Positions 1 through 7,963 of a stretch of 64,000 nt of DNA are shown here, piece after piece. Under the pieces are notes generated by a model that saw only the letters and a list, made by a program, of their open reading frames with translations, did not search any database and was not told where the DNA came from. The DNA is from Silicimonas sp. Its GTDB lineage: Bacteria > Pseudomonadota > Alphaproteobacteria > Rhodobacterales > Rhodobacteraceae. The position numbers were made by a program, and so were the translations under genes. The stretch lies in the NCBI GenBank assembly GCA_022824525.1, contig JAJDZT010000119.1:1-64000 (forward strand), given 5' to 3'. Each line of letters opens with the position of its first letter. Within the stretch, counting starts at the first letter, position 1.

Positions 1-130
1 ATGTTTGCAATCAGCAACAGGGCGGGCAAAGCCGAAACGGGATCACGCAATCACTGCCGAAAAAGCCGAACCCGAACCCGGATGACGTGCCGGCACGTCA
101 AACACCGCGTCAAAACCCGCAGAGAAAAAA

Positions 131-427
131 TTAGCCGTGGCCTGGGATGTCGATATTCTCACTTCGCGCAGGCATCGCGTCCTCTGCGTCGGGCGGGCGG
201 TTGCAGTCGTAAAGCAAACGGGAGACGGAGGCGTGCACCAGGGGAGCATTCAGGTTGCGGGAGAGAAACTCGGCCGTAGTGAAGGCGCCGGGGTCCCATG
301 CAATATGACTTTCTTGATGCTCCTGTTTTAGTCCAAGCATTTGAAACTGTTCTGGTATTTTTGCCTTCGCATGCTCGCAAACAAGCAAGACTGGATGGTC
401 GCCGTTCAGATTGACCACCTTCGGCAT
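131..427 (-). pseudogene. N-formylglutamate amidohydrolase, N-terminal fragment
   Basis: The roughly 98 residues match the N-terminal part of the N-formylglutamate amidohydrolase (HutG-like) family: an early LLVCEHAKAKIP segment, then HIAWDPGAF and SRLLYDCNRPPDAEDAMPAR followed by IDIPGHG. Family members are about 250-270 residues and continue after IPGN, but here a TAA follows directly and no other frame down to base 1 restores the family sequence. The gene therefore looks truncated by a stop or rearrangement. The start is uncertain: ATG at 427 or an upstream in-frame ATG at 499, neither with a clear ribosome binding site. It faces the RpiR regulator divergently, as is common for amidohydrolase or hydantoin-type loci. 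An intact homologue would release formate and glutamate; this copy is probably inactive. Confidence 0.6.
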
Positions 428-599
428 ATACCGGTCATGATGTGTGTCGTCGCCGGACACGCGAGCCCCCACTAGCAACTTGTGAAAACTATTCTTCATG
501 AGAATTCGCACTGTCAATAAATTCTCGTAAAATTTCTCACAGTCTTGCAAGTTTTGTATAAATTTTGACCATGGTTTTCTTTGGAGATAGTTTCCGCAC

Positions 600-1400
600 A
601 TGGAGACCATTGCCGAGAGGCTGCAAAGCAAAGTCGAAGAGCTTACCCGCGCAGAGCGGCAACTGAGCGATGTGATTCTTCGGAACTACCCCGCGTCTGG
701 CTTGGGAACGATCACGTCGTTGGCGGAAGCGGCCGAGGTATCCACACCGACCGTGGCGCGGCTCGTACAGAAATTGGGGTTTGCTGGGTTTCCCGATTTT
801 CAGCGTGGACTTCGTGAGGAGCTCAGCGAAAAGATTTCCAGCCCTCTTACAAAGCGCCAACGGTGGGTGGATGACGCACCGGAAGAGCACTTGCTCAATC
901 GCTTTACCAAAGCGGTGATCGAGAATGTGGGACAGTCCATGTCCAAGCTGGACCCGGACGTTTTTGAGGCCGCCTGCGCATTGCTCAGCGATCCCAAACG
1001 GCGCGTGTTCATCGTTGGCGGTCGGATCACAAGAACACTTGCAGATTACTTCTTTTTGCACTTCCAGGTCATTCGTGAGGACGTCGTGCACATCACGTCG
1101 AATTCGAATGCATGGCCGCATTACGCACTGGATTTTAAAGGGGGTGATGTTGTCGTCATCTTCGACGTCCGTCGTTACGAGAACAGCACTTTGAAACTGG
1201 CGGAACTCGCCCGAGAACGCGCGGCCGAGATTATCCTTTTCACCGATCAGTGGATGTCGCCAATCTCGCAATTGGCAACCGTCTCCTTCAGCAACCAGAT
1301 CGCCGCGCCGTCGGCATGGGATTCCAACATAACAACCATGTTGATTTCCGAGATCGTGATAGCGGAAGTTCAGGAGCGGAACTGGGAAACAACGCGTTAG
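600..1400 (+). CDS. RpiR/MurR-family transcriptional regulator (C-terminus cut by amber stop)
   Basis: This 266-residue protein has an N-terminal RpiR-type helix-turn-helix (about residues 35-60, TSLAEAAEVSTPTVARLVQK) and a C-terminal SIS domain (about 125-245, beginning RVFIVGGRITRTLADYF) that in this family binds a phosphorylated sugar or related metabolite. The reading frame ends in TAG at 1398-1400. The same frame continues for 18 sense codons (R M E V L E E M F D R T K F F R K F) to TGA at 1455-1457, which resembles the conserved C-terminal tail of the family, so the TAG looks like a recent nonsense mutation. The divergent neighbour, an amidohydrolase fragment, is also broken. The protein may still fold, because only the last helix is lost. 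Start chosen for family alignment; no strong ribosome binding site is seen. Confidence 0.8.
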   Translation: METIAERLQSKVEELTRAERQLSDVILRNYPASGLGTITSLAEAAEVSTPTVARLVQKLGFAGFPDFQRGLREELSEKISSPLTKRQRWVDDAPEEHLLNRFTKAVIENVGQSMSKLDPDVFEAACALLSDPKRRVFIVGGRITRTLADYFFLHFQVIREDVVHITSNSNAWPHYALDFKGGDVVVIFDVRRYENSTLKLAELARERAAEIILFTDQWMSPISQLATVSFSNQIAAPSAWDSNITTMLISEIVIAEVQERNWETTR

Positions 1401-1557
1401 CGTATGGAGGTCCTGGAAGAAATGTTCGACCGCACAAAGTTCTTCCGGAAATTCTGAGGTCGGTAGGTTCGACGCTCGACACTTGGTTCAGACATTCTGT
1501 TTCGACATCACGTCTGAATGTGGACGCCGCGGTGTGTTTCCCAAATGGTCCGGGGGC

Positions 1558-3021
1558 TCACTCCTCAGTCGATACGGCTGTTGAAACGGTCGGCAACTCT
1601 AAAGAGAAGCATGCGCCTTTTTCGGAGGTCTCAAGCGAAATCCGCCCACCATGAGACTCTACGATCCGGTTGCAAAGCGCCAATCCGACGCCTGTTCCCT
1701 TTCCTGCAGATTTCGTTGTGAAGAGAGGTTCAAAAATGCGTTCTGCGATGTCTGCTGGAACACCAGGGCCTTCGTCTTCGACCGAAATCAAAACAGCGTT
1801 CTCGTTTTTGCTCAGCCTCGCTTTCACGGCGATCCGGTTGCCGTACTCTGACCCATTCATGGCATGGGCGGCGTTTTCAAACAGGTTGGTCAAGACCTGC
1901 ACGATCTGAGTCTCGTCGATCAGAATGTCAGGCAATGTCTCCGGTATGGTTGCGTCAATGTCGATGGTGAGGCCGTGGGAACCAGCCAGAAAACTGTCCA
2001 TCGCAGCGTGGATCACGTCGCTTGGTGGCAAGGGTGCCAAGTCGAGTGGTTGTTCACGGGCCATCGAGAGGAACGTCCGAACAATGCGAACGCAACGCTC
2101 TGCCGCGTCCGACACCTTGTCCACACGTCTTTGGACATTGGAGGCAAGGCCTTCCTCTTTCAAAATCAGCGCATTGCCCACAACGATCGAAAGTGGATTG
2201 TTTAGCTCATGTGCGACGCCGGCAAGCAATTCGCCGAGGGCCGACATCTTCTCGGACCGGAACACAAGCTCCTTCTGACGAGAGATTTCGGACTGAAGCG
2301 CAATTTCGTCGGCGAGATTTAGGATGCTGTATACCATCACATCCTCGCCTCTAAACTCGATCAATCGCGCCGAGATGGACGCGGGAAACTCGTTACCGTC
2401 TTGCGTTCGTCCGGTGATACGCATGTCATCGACACGTGCATCTGGCAACAAGGCCGTTACGAAATCTGCGCGGTCTTCTCGACGCGCGAAGTGATCGTGA
2501 CTGTTCTTGCCCTTGCCCAGGAGCTCTGTTGCCGCAGGAGAACGATAAAGGATTTGGCCGTCGCCGACGCGGGCCATCGTAAGCGACGTTGGGCAAGCCT
2601 CCAGAACGGTCGCCATCACCTGTTCGATCTCTCTCGCGCTGGCATCCGTTTCATCCTTGCGATCGATGCGAAACGAAAAACCGCCGCCCGAAAGCAAAGC
2701 CATCTCAATTGCGACCGGAGTTCCGTCAGTCAGGATAGTTTCTACCGGAGGAGTATCCTCGATCTGACCAAGATGATGTGCCTCAATAAGCCGTAGCTCG
2801 TTGCAGGCCTTCGCCGGCAAGACACCGCGGCGTTCTGCTTCCGAAATCAAGATGTCCCACGAGGTGCCGGGTCTTAGGAATTCAGTGACAGCTCCAAAGA
2901 GAGTTTGAATGCTCGCGTTCGCCGCAACCAGCCCTGCATCTGCGTCGAACAGCAAGGTTGGGTCGGGGAAAAGGCTGATAAGCTCCAGGGCGGACGGGCG
3001 GTCCGTTTCGGACGGTTGCAT
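1558..3021 (-). CDS. PAS-domain sensor histidine kinase
   Basis: A 487-residue cytoplasmic kinase with no membrane segments. Two PAS-like regions (about 10-120 and 130-240) precede a HisKA domain with His271 in GVAHELNNPLS and a HATPase domain: N-box around FENAAHAM (381-388), G1 DEGPG (416-420), G2 GKGTGVGLAL (440-449). Family knowledge says it autophosphorylates and passes phosphate to a response regulator. No regulator follows it; the nearest is the OmpR-type gene at 12.5 kb, beside a hybrid kinase whose HisKA region is strikingly similar (EKMSALG-LLAGVAHELNNPLS). It is the last gene of the minus-strand island, 6 bp after the nucleotide cyclase, so co-transcription with cyclase and globin is likely. 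The ligand is unknown; a haem or redox input is inference from context. Confidence 0.9.
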   Translation of the reverse strand: MQPSETDRPSALELISLFPDPTLLFDADAGLVAANASIQTLFGAVTEFLRPGTSWDILISEAERRGVLPAKACNELRLIEAHHLGQIEDTPPVETILTDGTPVAIEMALLSGGGFSFRIDRKDETDASAREIEQVMATVLEACPTSLTMARVGDGQILYRSPAATELLGKGKNSHDHFARREDRADFVTALLPDARVDDMRITGRTQDGNEFPASISARLIEFRGEDVMVYSILNLADEIALQSEISRQKELVFRSEKMSALGELLAGVAHELNNPLSIVVGNALILKEEGLASNVQRRVDKVSDAAERCVRIVRTFLSMAREQPLDLAPLPPSDVIHAAMDSFLAGSHGLTIDIDATIPETLPDILIDETQIVQVLTNLFENAAHAMNGSEYGNRIAVKARLSKNENAVLISVEDEGPGVPADIAERIFEPLFTTKSAGKGTGVGLALCNRIVESHGGRISLETSEKGACFSLELPTVSTAVSTEE

Positions 3022-3027
3022 GGCCCA

Positions 3028-4074
3028 TCACCTCGGCGTGGCGGTTTCGCCCTCGGTCAGGGCAAAAACATCCGAACTGGTAGGTTGGACAAGGTCGGTC
3101 GCTTCAATACCACGCTTTGCAAAGCGGGAATCAAGCAAATCCGCAATTGAACCATGCGCCGCGATGCTCATCGGTTTGGCCGAAAGACGCACTGCGTCCG
3201 CTGTGTTAACGGCAGGGCCGAAAACATCGTAGATGTATTTCTGAACGCCCACTACGGAACCCACAACAGAACCCGTTGCGAGACCAACACGCGCTTTCCA
3301 CGCGATCGGATGCGTCTCGTTTCGCCGTTCAAGGTAACGCAAGAAACGAACAGCCGCGTTGGCAATCGATCCCGCATGATCCCGAACGGGATCGGGCACA
3401 CCTGAAACCGCAAAATAACTGTCGCCAGTCGTTCGGATGCGCTCGCACGCAAACTGTTCGCCAATGCGATCGAAGGCCGTGTAGACATCGTTCAATTCGC
3501 TGACAATCACGGCAGGCTCGTGAGCCGCAAGGATGTCGTCGAAATCTGCGAAATCGAGGGTAAGTACCGACACGCTTTCAAAGACACGCGGTGCGACAAC
3601 GCCAAAAGATTTGTACTCTTCGTAGGCGGTGCGCGGCATCATGTTGAGCAGAAGTTTTTCAACCTGCTCCTTCTCTCGCTTGATCTCGTGTGTGTTTCGC
3701 TCGACCATCATCGAATAGGAATCAATCATTGATTCCAATTCCTTGATCCGCGTGATGTTCTGGCAGACCAGAACGATCATGTCCTCTTCATCTTCAAGCG
3801 CGCGGTTGAATTCGACAGCTACGGTCATTGTCCGCCGGCGTAACTTGAAGGTGGCTTCGGCAGCAAATTTGCCGCTTGTCTTCAAAGCCGCGACCGCCTC
3901 GTCCAGATCCACTGTCGGCAAGATTTCGGAGAGTTGTGCATTGCCTTCCAGGGTTCCGAACCACTCCACAAAGGTATCATTGGCAAAGCGCACACTTTTG
4001 GACTTGGCATCGACCAAAGCGACACCGACCCCGATGGCGCGAAGCAGCTGTTCGTTGATGGCTTCAATAGACAT
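3028..4074 (-). CDS. PAS-linked class III nucleotide cyclase with atypical active site
   Basis: 348 residues: a PAS-like domain (about 5-110), a linker predicted to be coiled coil (110-145), then a class III cyclase domain (about 165-335). The two metal-binding aspartates are present: Asp177 in DFADF and Asp218 in RTTGDSY. The position that is Lys in adenylyl and Glu in guanylyl cyclases is Arg214, the second specificity position is Asp283 (adenylyl-like), and the transition-state Asn290 is followed by Arg at +6 (Arg296) instead of the usual +4. Substrate, or even activity, is therefore open. The linker and LLLNMMP region resemble soluble guanylate-cyclase-like proteins. Its ATG immediately follows the TAA of the haemoglobin gene, implying translational coupling. 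Confidence 0.88.
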   Translation of the reverse strand: MSIEAINEQLLRAIGVGVALVDAKSKSVRFANDTFVEWFGTLEGNAQLSEILPTVDLDEAVAALKTSGKFAAEATFKLRRRTMTVAVEFNRALEDEEDMIVLVCQNITRIKELESMIDSYSMMVERNTHEIKREKEQVEKLLLNMMPRTAYEEYKSFGVVAPRVFESVSVLTLDFADFDDILAAHEPAVIVSELNDVYTAFDRIGEQFACERIRTTGDSYFAVSGVPDPVRDHAGSIANAAVRFLRYLERRNETHPIAWKARVGLATGSVVGSVVGVQKYIYDVFGPAVNTADAVRLSAKPMSIAAHGSIADLLDSRFAKRGIEATDLVQPTSSDVFALTEGETATPR

Positions 4075-4434
4075 TTAGCCCTCGACCAAAAGACTGCGAC
4101 GCATCTCAAAGGCTGCCAAGACCGTATCAATATCTTGTTCATCCACACCGAACTCACCAAGCGTTTCCGAGACCAGACCCTTCAGCTTGTCGAAATGCCC
4201 GTCATAGATCGTCAGGTGCTTATGCGCGTTCTCAATGTGAGTATCCGTGAAGGAAGCGGGCCCGCCCATGAGCGACGAAACAAACTTGGTCTGATGATCG
4301 ATCAATTTCGGCATATCGACATCGTCGAAAAATGGGCCGACATCATCGTCGTCCAACAGCTTATCGTAGAGGGTCATCACGATCCGACTGACGGTCGAGA
4401 ACCCTCCATACTTCTCGTAAAGTGTTTTTTCCAA
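4075..4434 (-). CDS. Group I truncated haemoglobin (2/2 globin)
   Basis: 119 residues, the normal size for a group I 2/2 globin, starting TLYEKYGGFSTVSRIV. The proximal haem ligand is His71 in ENAHKHLTI; Tyr23 (VMTLYDKLL) is a plausible B10 tyrosine and the LMGGP and GHFDKLKG segments are family-typical. Such proteins bind O2, NO or CO, act in NO detoxification or sensing, and are cytoplasmic. The start is TTG: the only nearby ATG is out of frame, and a GGGG purine run sits upstream. The stop TAA abuts the cyclase ATG without a spacer, so a fixed stoichiometry or functional partnership with the PAS-cyclase is likely. This is a stand-alone globin, not fused to the sensor as in globin-coupled sensors. 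Confidence 0.9.
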   Translation of the reverse strand: MEKTLYEKYGGFSTVSRIVMTLYDKLLDDDDVGPFFDDVDMPKLIDHQTKFVSSLMGGPASFTDTHIENAHKHLTIYDGHFDKLKGLVSETLGEFGVDEQDIDTVLAAFEMRRSLLVEG

Positions 4435-4502
4435 AGCATTTACCCCAGCTCTTTCGGTAACATTGCCGTTGCAATCTCATGCACACAAGGAAAATGCGTG
4501 TG

Positions 4503-5651
4503 TTAAGCCGCGATCGGTAAGGCAGAATCTTCTCCAGCGATCATTGCCTGTTCAGCTTTCATGATCCGGTTGAGTTCTTTGTGCATCTCTTTCAACTCAT
4601 CCAATGACCAATCCAACGCGGCAATCCGATTTGTCAGATTGAACAAATCGACAGAGTGCTTGTCGCGGATTTGCTGAAACTCGTGCAAAGAACCATCTGA
4701 AAGAATGGTTCTCGACAAAAGCTCGGCGTCGCGAAAGGCATCGGTGATACCATGTGCCGTTAGTGGATCTTTGAAGTATCCAGCGTCTCCGACCAGAGCC
4801 CATCCTGGACCAGTCGCGTCCCTCATGAAGCCTGGCTCACCGCCGTGGATGACCGGTCGCTCTATCAGTTGACCGGCTTCTATTTCTGCTGCGAGTTCTT
4901 GATCGGCCCTGTTCAGCAGTTGGCGAAGCGCGCCCTCGGAACCATGCGACCGAACGAGTTCGCGAGCGGTATTCGGGTCCGCCGATGCAAAGACGCAGTG
5001 CGCGCCGTCGTGCGTTGGAATGGCACCGGCACCCAAGGAGTCACGATAGTACCAGCGATATCCTTGGTTCGGGAGACCTTGGTAGTAGGCGTAAATGCAG
5101 ATCGTTGCATGCTCAGCCTTCCGCCTGATCTCAGATTTTACCCGCCGAGCAACCGTGGAACGGCGACCATCCGCGCCGATAACAATAGGGGCCGTAAGCT
5201 GCTGACGCCGTCCCGGTCCGTCAAGAATTGCACCCGTGACGAGGCCGTCTTGATTGCGAATGACATCCACAAAGCTCGTCCCATACGTGATTTCGGCGCC
5301 CGCGTCGGACGCGGCTTGGGCCAGCATTCTGTCAAGGACGAAACGACGTGGTGCCACGAGCGAACGGGTTCCATGTGAAGGGCGAATATCCACTTCAGTT
5401 ACGTCGTCGCCGTAGGCGAACCGTGTTGAGGTTACTTCCGGTACGCCTGTTGACAGCAGCTGATCCAGAAGGCCCCAGCGTTCCAGTTGAATGACAGCGC
5501 CACGCATCAGCGCATGGGTCGACATGGTGTCCGTGCCCGCGTGATCGCGATCGGCGACCAGAACTTTCATTCCGCCTCGGGCAAGTTGCATGGCCGTCGC
5601 AGCGCCGGCACAGCGGGCACCGATGACGATGGCATCAAAATCGTATCTCAC
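4503..5651 (-). CDS. FAD-dependent oxidoreductase, geranylgeranyl-reductase/monooxygenase-like
   Basis: 382 residues with a Rossmann FAD motif at the N-terminus (AIVIGARCAGAATAMQLARG), an RxxLD-type segment (RFVLDRML), and the second FAD motif GWALVGDAGYFKDPLTAHGIT. This architecture is shared by group A flavin monooxygenases, geranylgeranyl-reductase-like proteins and flavin halogenases; I see no feature fixing the substrate. The start is GTG with a strong AAGGAGAAGACAC ribosome site, 12 bp after the preceding flavoprotein gene, so the two flavoproteins are an operon pair. It lies 68 bp upstream of the truncated haemoglobin. A role in oxidising a small molecule or peptide made by the island is inference only. 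Confidence 0.82.
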   Translation of the reverse strand: MRYDFDAIVIGARCAGAATAMQLARGGMKVLVADRDHAGTDTMSTHALMRGAVIQLERWGLLDQLLSTGVPEVTSTRFAYGDDVTEVDIRPSHGTRSLVAPRRFVLDRMLAQAASDAGAEITYGTSFVDVIRNQDGLVTGAILDGPGRRQQLTAPIVIGADGRRSTVARRVKSEIRRKAEHATICIYAYYQGLPNQGYRWYYRDSLGAGAIPTHDGAHCVFASADPNTARELVRSHGSEGALRQLLNRADQELAAEIEAGQLIERPVIHGGEPGFMRDATGPGWALVGDAGYFKDPLTAHGITDAFRDAELLSRTILSDGSLHEFQQIRDKHSVDLFNLTNRIAALDWSLDELKEMHKELNRIMKAEQAMIAGEDSALPIAA

Positions 5652-5663
5652 GTGTCTTCTCCT

Positions 5664-6911
5664 TCAGGCGGCAACACGCGATGCGTGGCCAAGTTGGTTG
5701 CAAATGTGGTGTGTAATGTCGCGAGCATCTGCGCCGACACCATCGATGAATGTGGAGTTGCGGCGACGCATGAAAGGGAGCGCCATGGCATAAAGGCCCG
5801 GAAGCTCGCAGACGCCACCTTGCTGTTTCAATTCGCCTTGCCCATCGAGAACAGGCAGGTTCAGCCAAGTGTAGTCTCGCCGGAACCCGGTCGCGAAAAG
5901 CACTGTGCGAATTCCTTCGCGTGCCAAATCGATCTGGCGTGGATCGGCACCGGGCTTGAGAACGGTTCGAGATTGAGCCAGCCATGTCGCGTCCGCGCCG
6001 GCTTTCGCGATGTAGTCATCGATCCGGGACAGCAGCCGTTTACGACGTTTTTCGGCGCGTTGAATTTCTGTCGCGAGCGTGCCTGACAGCGCAACTTCAG
6101 TGCCATGCGCACCCACAGCCCGCCCGACTATCTGTACGCCCTGTGTTGCCAATCGCTCTAGTCCGACATCACGTTGAGGCGTGCTTCCCACCAGTTGAAG
6201 TGACGGTTGCGCCAGAGCGCGTTCAGAAGGTATCGAAGGATCTCGCGCCTCTGACAGAATACCTGCTTTGTCCATCCAGAGCATGATATCGTGGCCGCGA
6301 TACACTCTTGGCAGCGGAACATGCGATCCAACGGCAAGCGTCACCTCGCGACCGGACAAATGCAGTTCCTCCGCGAGTTGAACTCCGGTGGCTGAACCGC
6401 CAACAACCAGTACGCGGCCTTCGGCGATGTCACCGGGATGATTGTAAGTTTCCGTCGTTACCCGTTCGATCTCTGGCGCCAAGCCTCTGGCCCAATCCGG
6501 GATTTTTGGACGATCGCAGGCTCCTGTCGCGATTACCACGGCACGACTGCGCAGAAGGCCTTCAGCCGTTTCGACAAGAAATCCTGCAGAGTCCCGGGTC
6601 ACTGATACGACTGTCGTAAATTCACGGACCGGGGCTTCGAAGCTGCGAGCATAGCGGTTGAGGTAGGCGACGAGCTCGTCCTTCATCATGTAGCCGTCCG
6701 GGTCAGAGCCGTCATAGGTGTAGCCAGGAAGGCGGGTCATCCAGTTGGGCGTCAGCAGCCGGAGCGACGCCCAACGTTCAGCACGCCATCTGTTCGCGAC
6801 GGCGCCTCTCTCGAGGACGATGTGATCGATACCTTCCGCAGTTAGGCAATGGCTTACCGCCAGCCCGGCCTGCCCGGCCCCGATCACTATGACATCAGAA
6901 TACTCGGCCAC
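5664..6911 (-). CDS. Flavin-containing monooxygenase-like NAD(P)/FAD oxidoreductase
   Basis: 415 residues. It carries the FAD motif VIVIGAGQAGLAVSHCL at the N-terminus, a second dinucleotide motif RVLVVGGSATGVQLAEEL in the middle for NAD(P)H, and a terminal ATG motif (VLFATGFRRDYTWL). This is the layout of single-component flavin monooxygenases of the CzcO/YUC/trimethylamine-monooxygenase type, which oxygenate soft nucleophiles such as amines and sulfides. The start is GTG with AGAGGACC upstream. It follows the 48-aa micro-ORF by 24 bp and precedes the next flavoprotein by 12 bp, so all three are probably one transcript. Substrate unknown; the neighbouring cysteine synthase-glutaredoxin and OsmC genes make a sulfur compound plausible. 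Confidence 0.85.
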   Translation of the reverse strand: MAEYSDVIVIGAGQAGLAVSHCLTAEGIDHIVLERGAVANRWRAERWASLRLLTPNWMTRLPGYTYDGSDPDGYMMKDELVAYLNRYARSFEAPVREFTTVVSVTRDSAGFLVETAEGLLRSRAVVIATGACDRPKIPDWARGLAPEIERVTTETYNHPGDIAEGRVLVVGGSATGVQLAEELHLSGREVTLAVGSHVPLPRVYRGHDIMLWMDKAGILSEARDPSIPSERALAQPSLQLVGSTPQRDVGLERLATQGVQIVGRAVGAHGTEVALSGTLATEIQRAEKRRKRLLSRIDDYIAKAGADATWLAQSRTVLKPGADPRQIDLAREGIRTVLFATGFRRDYTWLNLPVLDGQGELKQQGGVCELPGLYAMALPFMRRRNSTFIDGVGADARDITHHICNQLGHASRVAA

Positions 6912-6935
6912 CGCCTTGGTCCTCTTGCAAATAAG

Positions 6936-7082
6936 TCAGCCCGAAGTCGGGTGAACGGTGAAGTTGTCGAAGGCCCGGCGTGAAACCGGAACGATGAAGC
7001 CCTGGACGGTGCCGGGGCGGCGATTGTTGATCACAGCCATCTCTTGGGCAGCGATGCGGTTGGAGTTCGTGAAGCGAGCCAT
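6936..7082 (-). CDS. 48-residue micro-protein of unknown function
   Basis: An ATG-started frame of 48 codons with a good ribosome binding site (GAAAGGACC, 6 bp spacing). The protein begins MARFTNSNRIAAQEM, has no signal peptide or membrane segment, is rich in Arg/Asn, and ends VPVSRRAFDNFTVHPTSG. The end resembles the neighbouring 36-residue ORF (IRRAARAF...TPKSG), suggesting two related peptides. It sits 24 bp upstream of the flavin monooxygenase gene on the same strand. I do not recognise a family. It could be a small regulator like DUF1127 proteins, a leader, or a precursor peptide for the two flavoenzymes; none is shown. Confidence 0.55.
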   Translation of the reverse strand: MARFTNSNRIAAQEMAVINNRRPGTVQGFIVPVSRRAFDNFTVHPTSG

Positions 7083-7102
7083 TTGTCAGGTCCTTTCGGG
7101 AT

Positions 7103-7213
7103 TTAGGCGATCCACCCGCCGGACTTCGGCGTAACGGTGGGAAGGGTGAAGGCGCGTGCGGCGCGACGGATCACGCTCGCATGTACAAAGCGGGGAGAAG
7201 GGCGGAGCGTCAT
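7103..7213 (-). CDS. 36-residue micro-protein of unknown function, coupled to the preceding ORF
   Basis: The ATG overlaps the TGA of the 33-residue ORF (TGATGA), a classic translational-coupling arrangement. The peptide begins MTLRPSPRFVHASVIRRA and ends with TPKSGGWIA; it is strongly basic and has no cysteine. The RRA..F..TP.SG pattern is shared with the C-terminus of the 48-residue ORF downstream. It follows OsmC and precedes the flavoprotein pair on the same strand. Without homologues its coding status rests on the overlap geometry and the shared motif. Confidence 0.42.
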   Translation of the reverse strand: MTLRPSPRFVHASVIRRAARAFTLPTVTPKSGGWIA

Positions 7214-7314
7214 CAGCCAGCGCTCCGCTCGCGAAGCATCCGGGCTGCGCTAACATGGCGAGCGCGAATATCGTCATTCAGTCTTGGCGGGTTCTTGAAC
7301 AAAGTTGGGAGCAT
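7213..7314 (-). CDS. 33-residue micro-protein of unknown function
   Basis: ATG with a well-placed GAGAGGAAA ribosome site. The product starts MLPTLFKNPPRLNDDIRA and ends AARMLRERSAG, an amphipathic basic helix type reminiscent of, but not clearly belonging to, DUF1127-like small proteins. It lies 70 bp after the OsmC stop with no convincing terminator between them, and its stop overlaps the next micro-ORF start. A different frame here would encode a signal-like sequence (from 7277) but lacks a ribosome binding site, so this frame is preferred. Confidence 0.45.
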   Translation of the reverse strand: MLPTLFKNPPRLNDDIRARHVSAARMLRERSAG

Positions 7315-7384
7315 TGGTCTTTCCTCTCGGTTTAAGTGGGGTGTGCGGAGGTTGGAGCGATCGGCCCCAACCCGCGCATTGGGA

Positions 7385-7963
7385 TCAGGCTGCCATTTCG
7401 ACAGTTACGTCCGTGCCGTTCTTCAACATGTCGAACACGGCGGAACGTGCGATCGACTGCTGAACAACCTTGGCAAGTTTCTCGGCTTCTGCGTCACCGT
7501 CGATTTCGACCGTCGCTCGGATTTTCTGGAAACCGTTGCGAACCTCGTTATCGAGTCCGAGCAGGCCCTGAAGATCGATGTCGCCTTCGACGTTGACGTT
7601 CACTGCATTCAGCTTGATCTGGCGCGCAGATGCGATGTTTGCGATCCCAGCCGTGATGCACGCGGCGAGAGCCGAAAGAAGGTATTCAATAGGTGTCGGT
7701 GCGTTGTCGCCGCCACACAACACAGCGGGGTGGTCGCCTTCGGCCACGAACGCTTCGCCGCGCTCATGCTCTTGACCGGCACCGAAGAAGCCGTTGATCG
7801 TTGCCTGGCTGTGCGTGCCGTTGACCCAAGCGCCGTTTGCGCGGAACTGGAACTGAGCGGCAACGGGCTGTTCACCCACCGCACCGATCGTTCCAAGAAG
7901 GGTAGGCACGTCGACGCCGTTCATGGCGACTTTCGCGGGCTTTTCCATTACGTCGGTTGTCAT
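7385..7963 (-). CDS. OsmC-family protein
   Basis: 192 residues from the ATG with an AAAGGACAC ribosome binding site. The OsmC/Ohr fold signature is in the middle: VLCGGDNAPTPIEYLLSALA then ACITAGIA, which places two cysteines in the family positions (a redox cysteine before the GG and a second in the AAC segment). OsmC-family members reduce organic hydroperoxides or handle sulfur or sulfhydryl groups using a cysteine pair. An N-terminal extension of about 45 residues (MTTDVMEKPAKVAMNGVDV) is longer than in minimal Ohr. It is the first gene after a terminator, so it probably starts the OsmC, micro-ORF, flavoprotein, globin, cyclase, kinase transcript. Confidence 0.88.
   Translation of the reverse strand: MTTDVMEKPAKVAMNGVDVPTLLGTIGAVGEQPVAAQFQFRANGAWVNGTHSQATINGFFGAGQEHERGEAFVAEGDHPAVLCGGDNAPTPIEYLLSALAACITAGIANIASARQIKLNAVNVNVEGDIDLQGLLGLDNEVRNGFQKIRATVEIDGDAEAEKLAKVVQQSIARSAVFDMLKNGTDVTVEMAA

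Noticed and set aside
1-130. Continuation of the N-formylglutamate amidohydrolase in another frame
   Set aside because: The available frames after the stop (for example AGFDAVFDVPARHP) show none of the family motifs expected after IPGN.
7086-7277. Alternative 63-residue frame with a signal-peptide-like start in the micro-ORF region
   Set aside because: No ribosome site, and it overlaps in another frame three ORFs with better start signals; kept only as a possible alternative.
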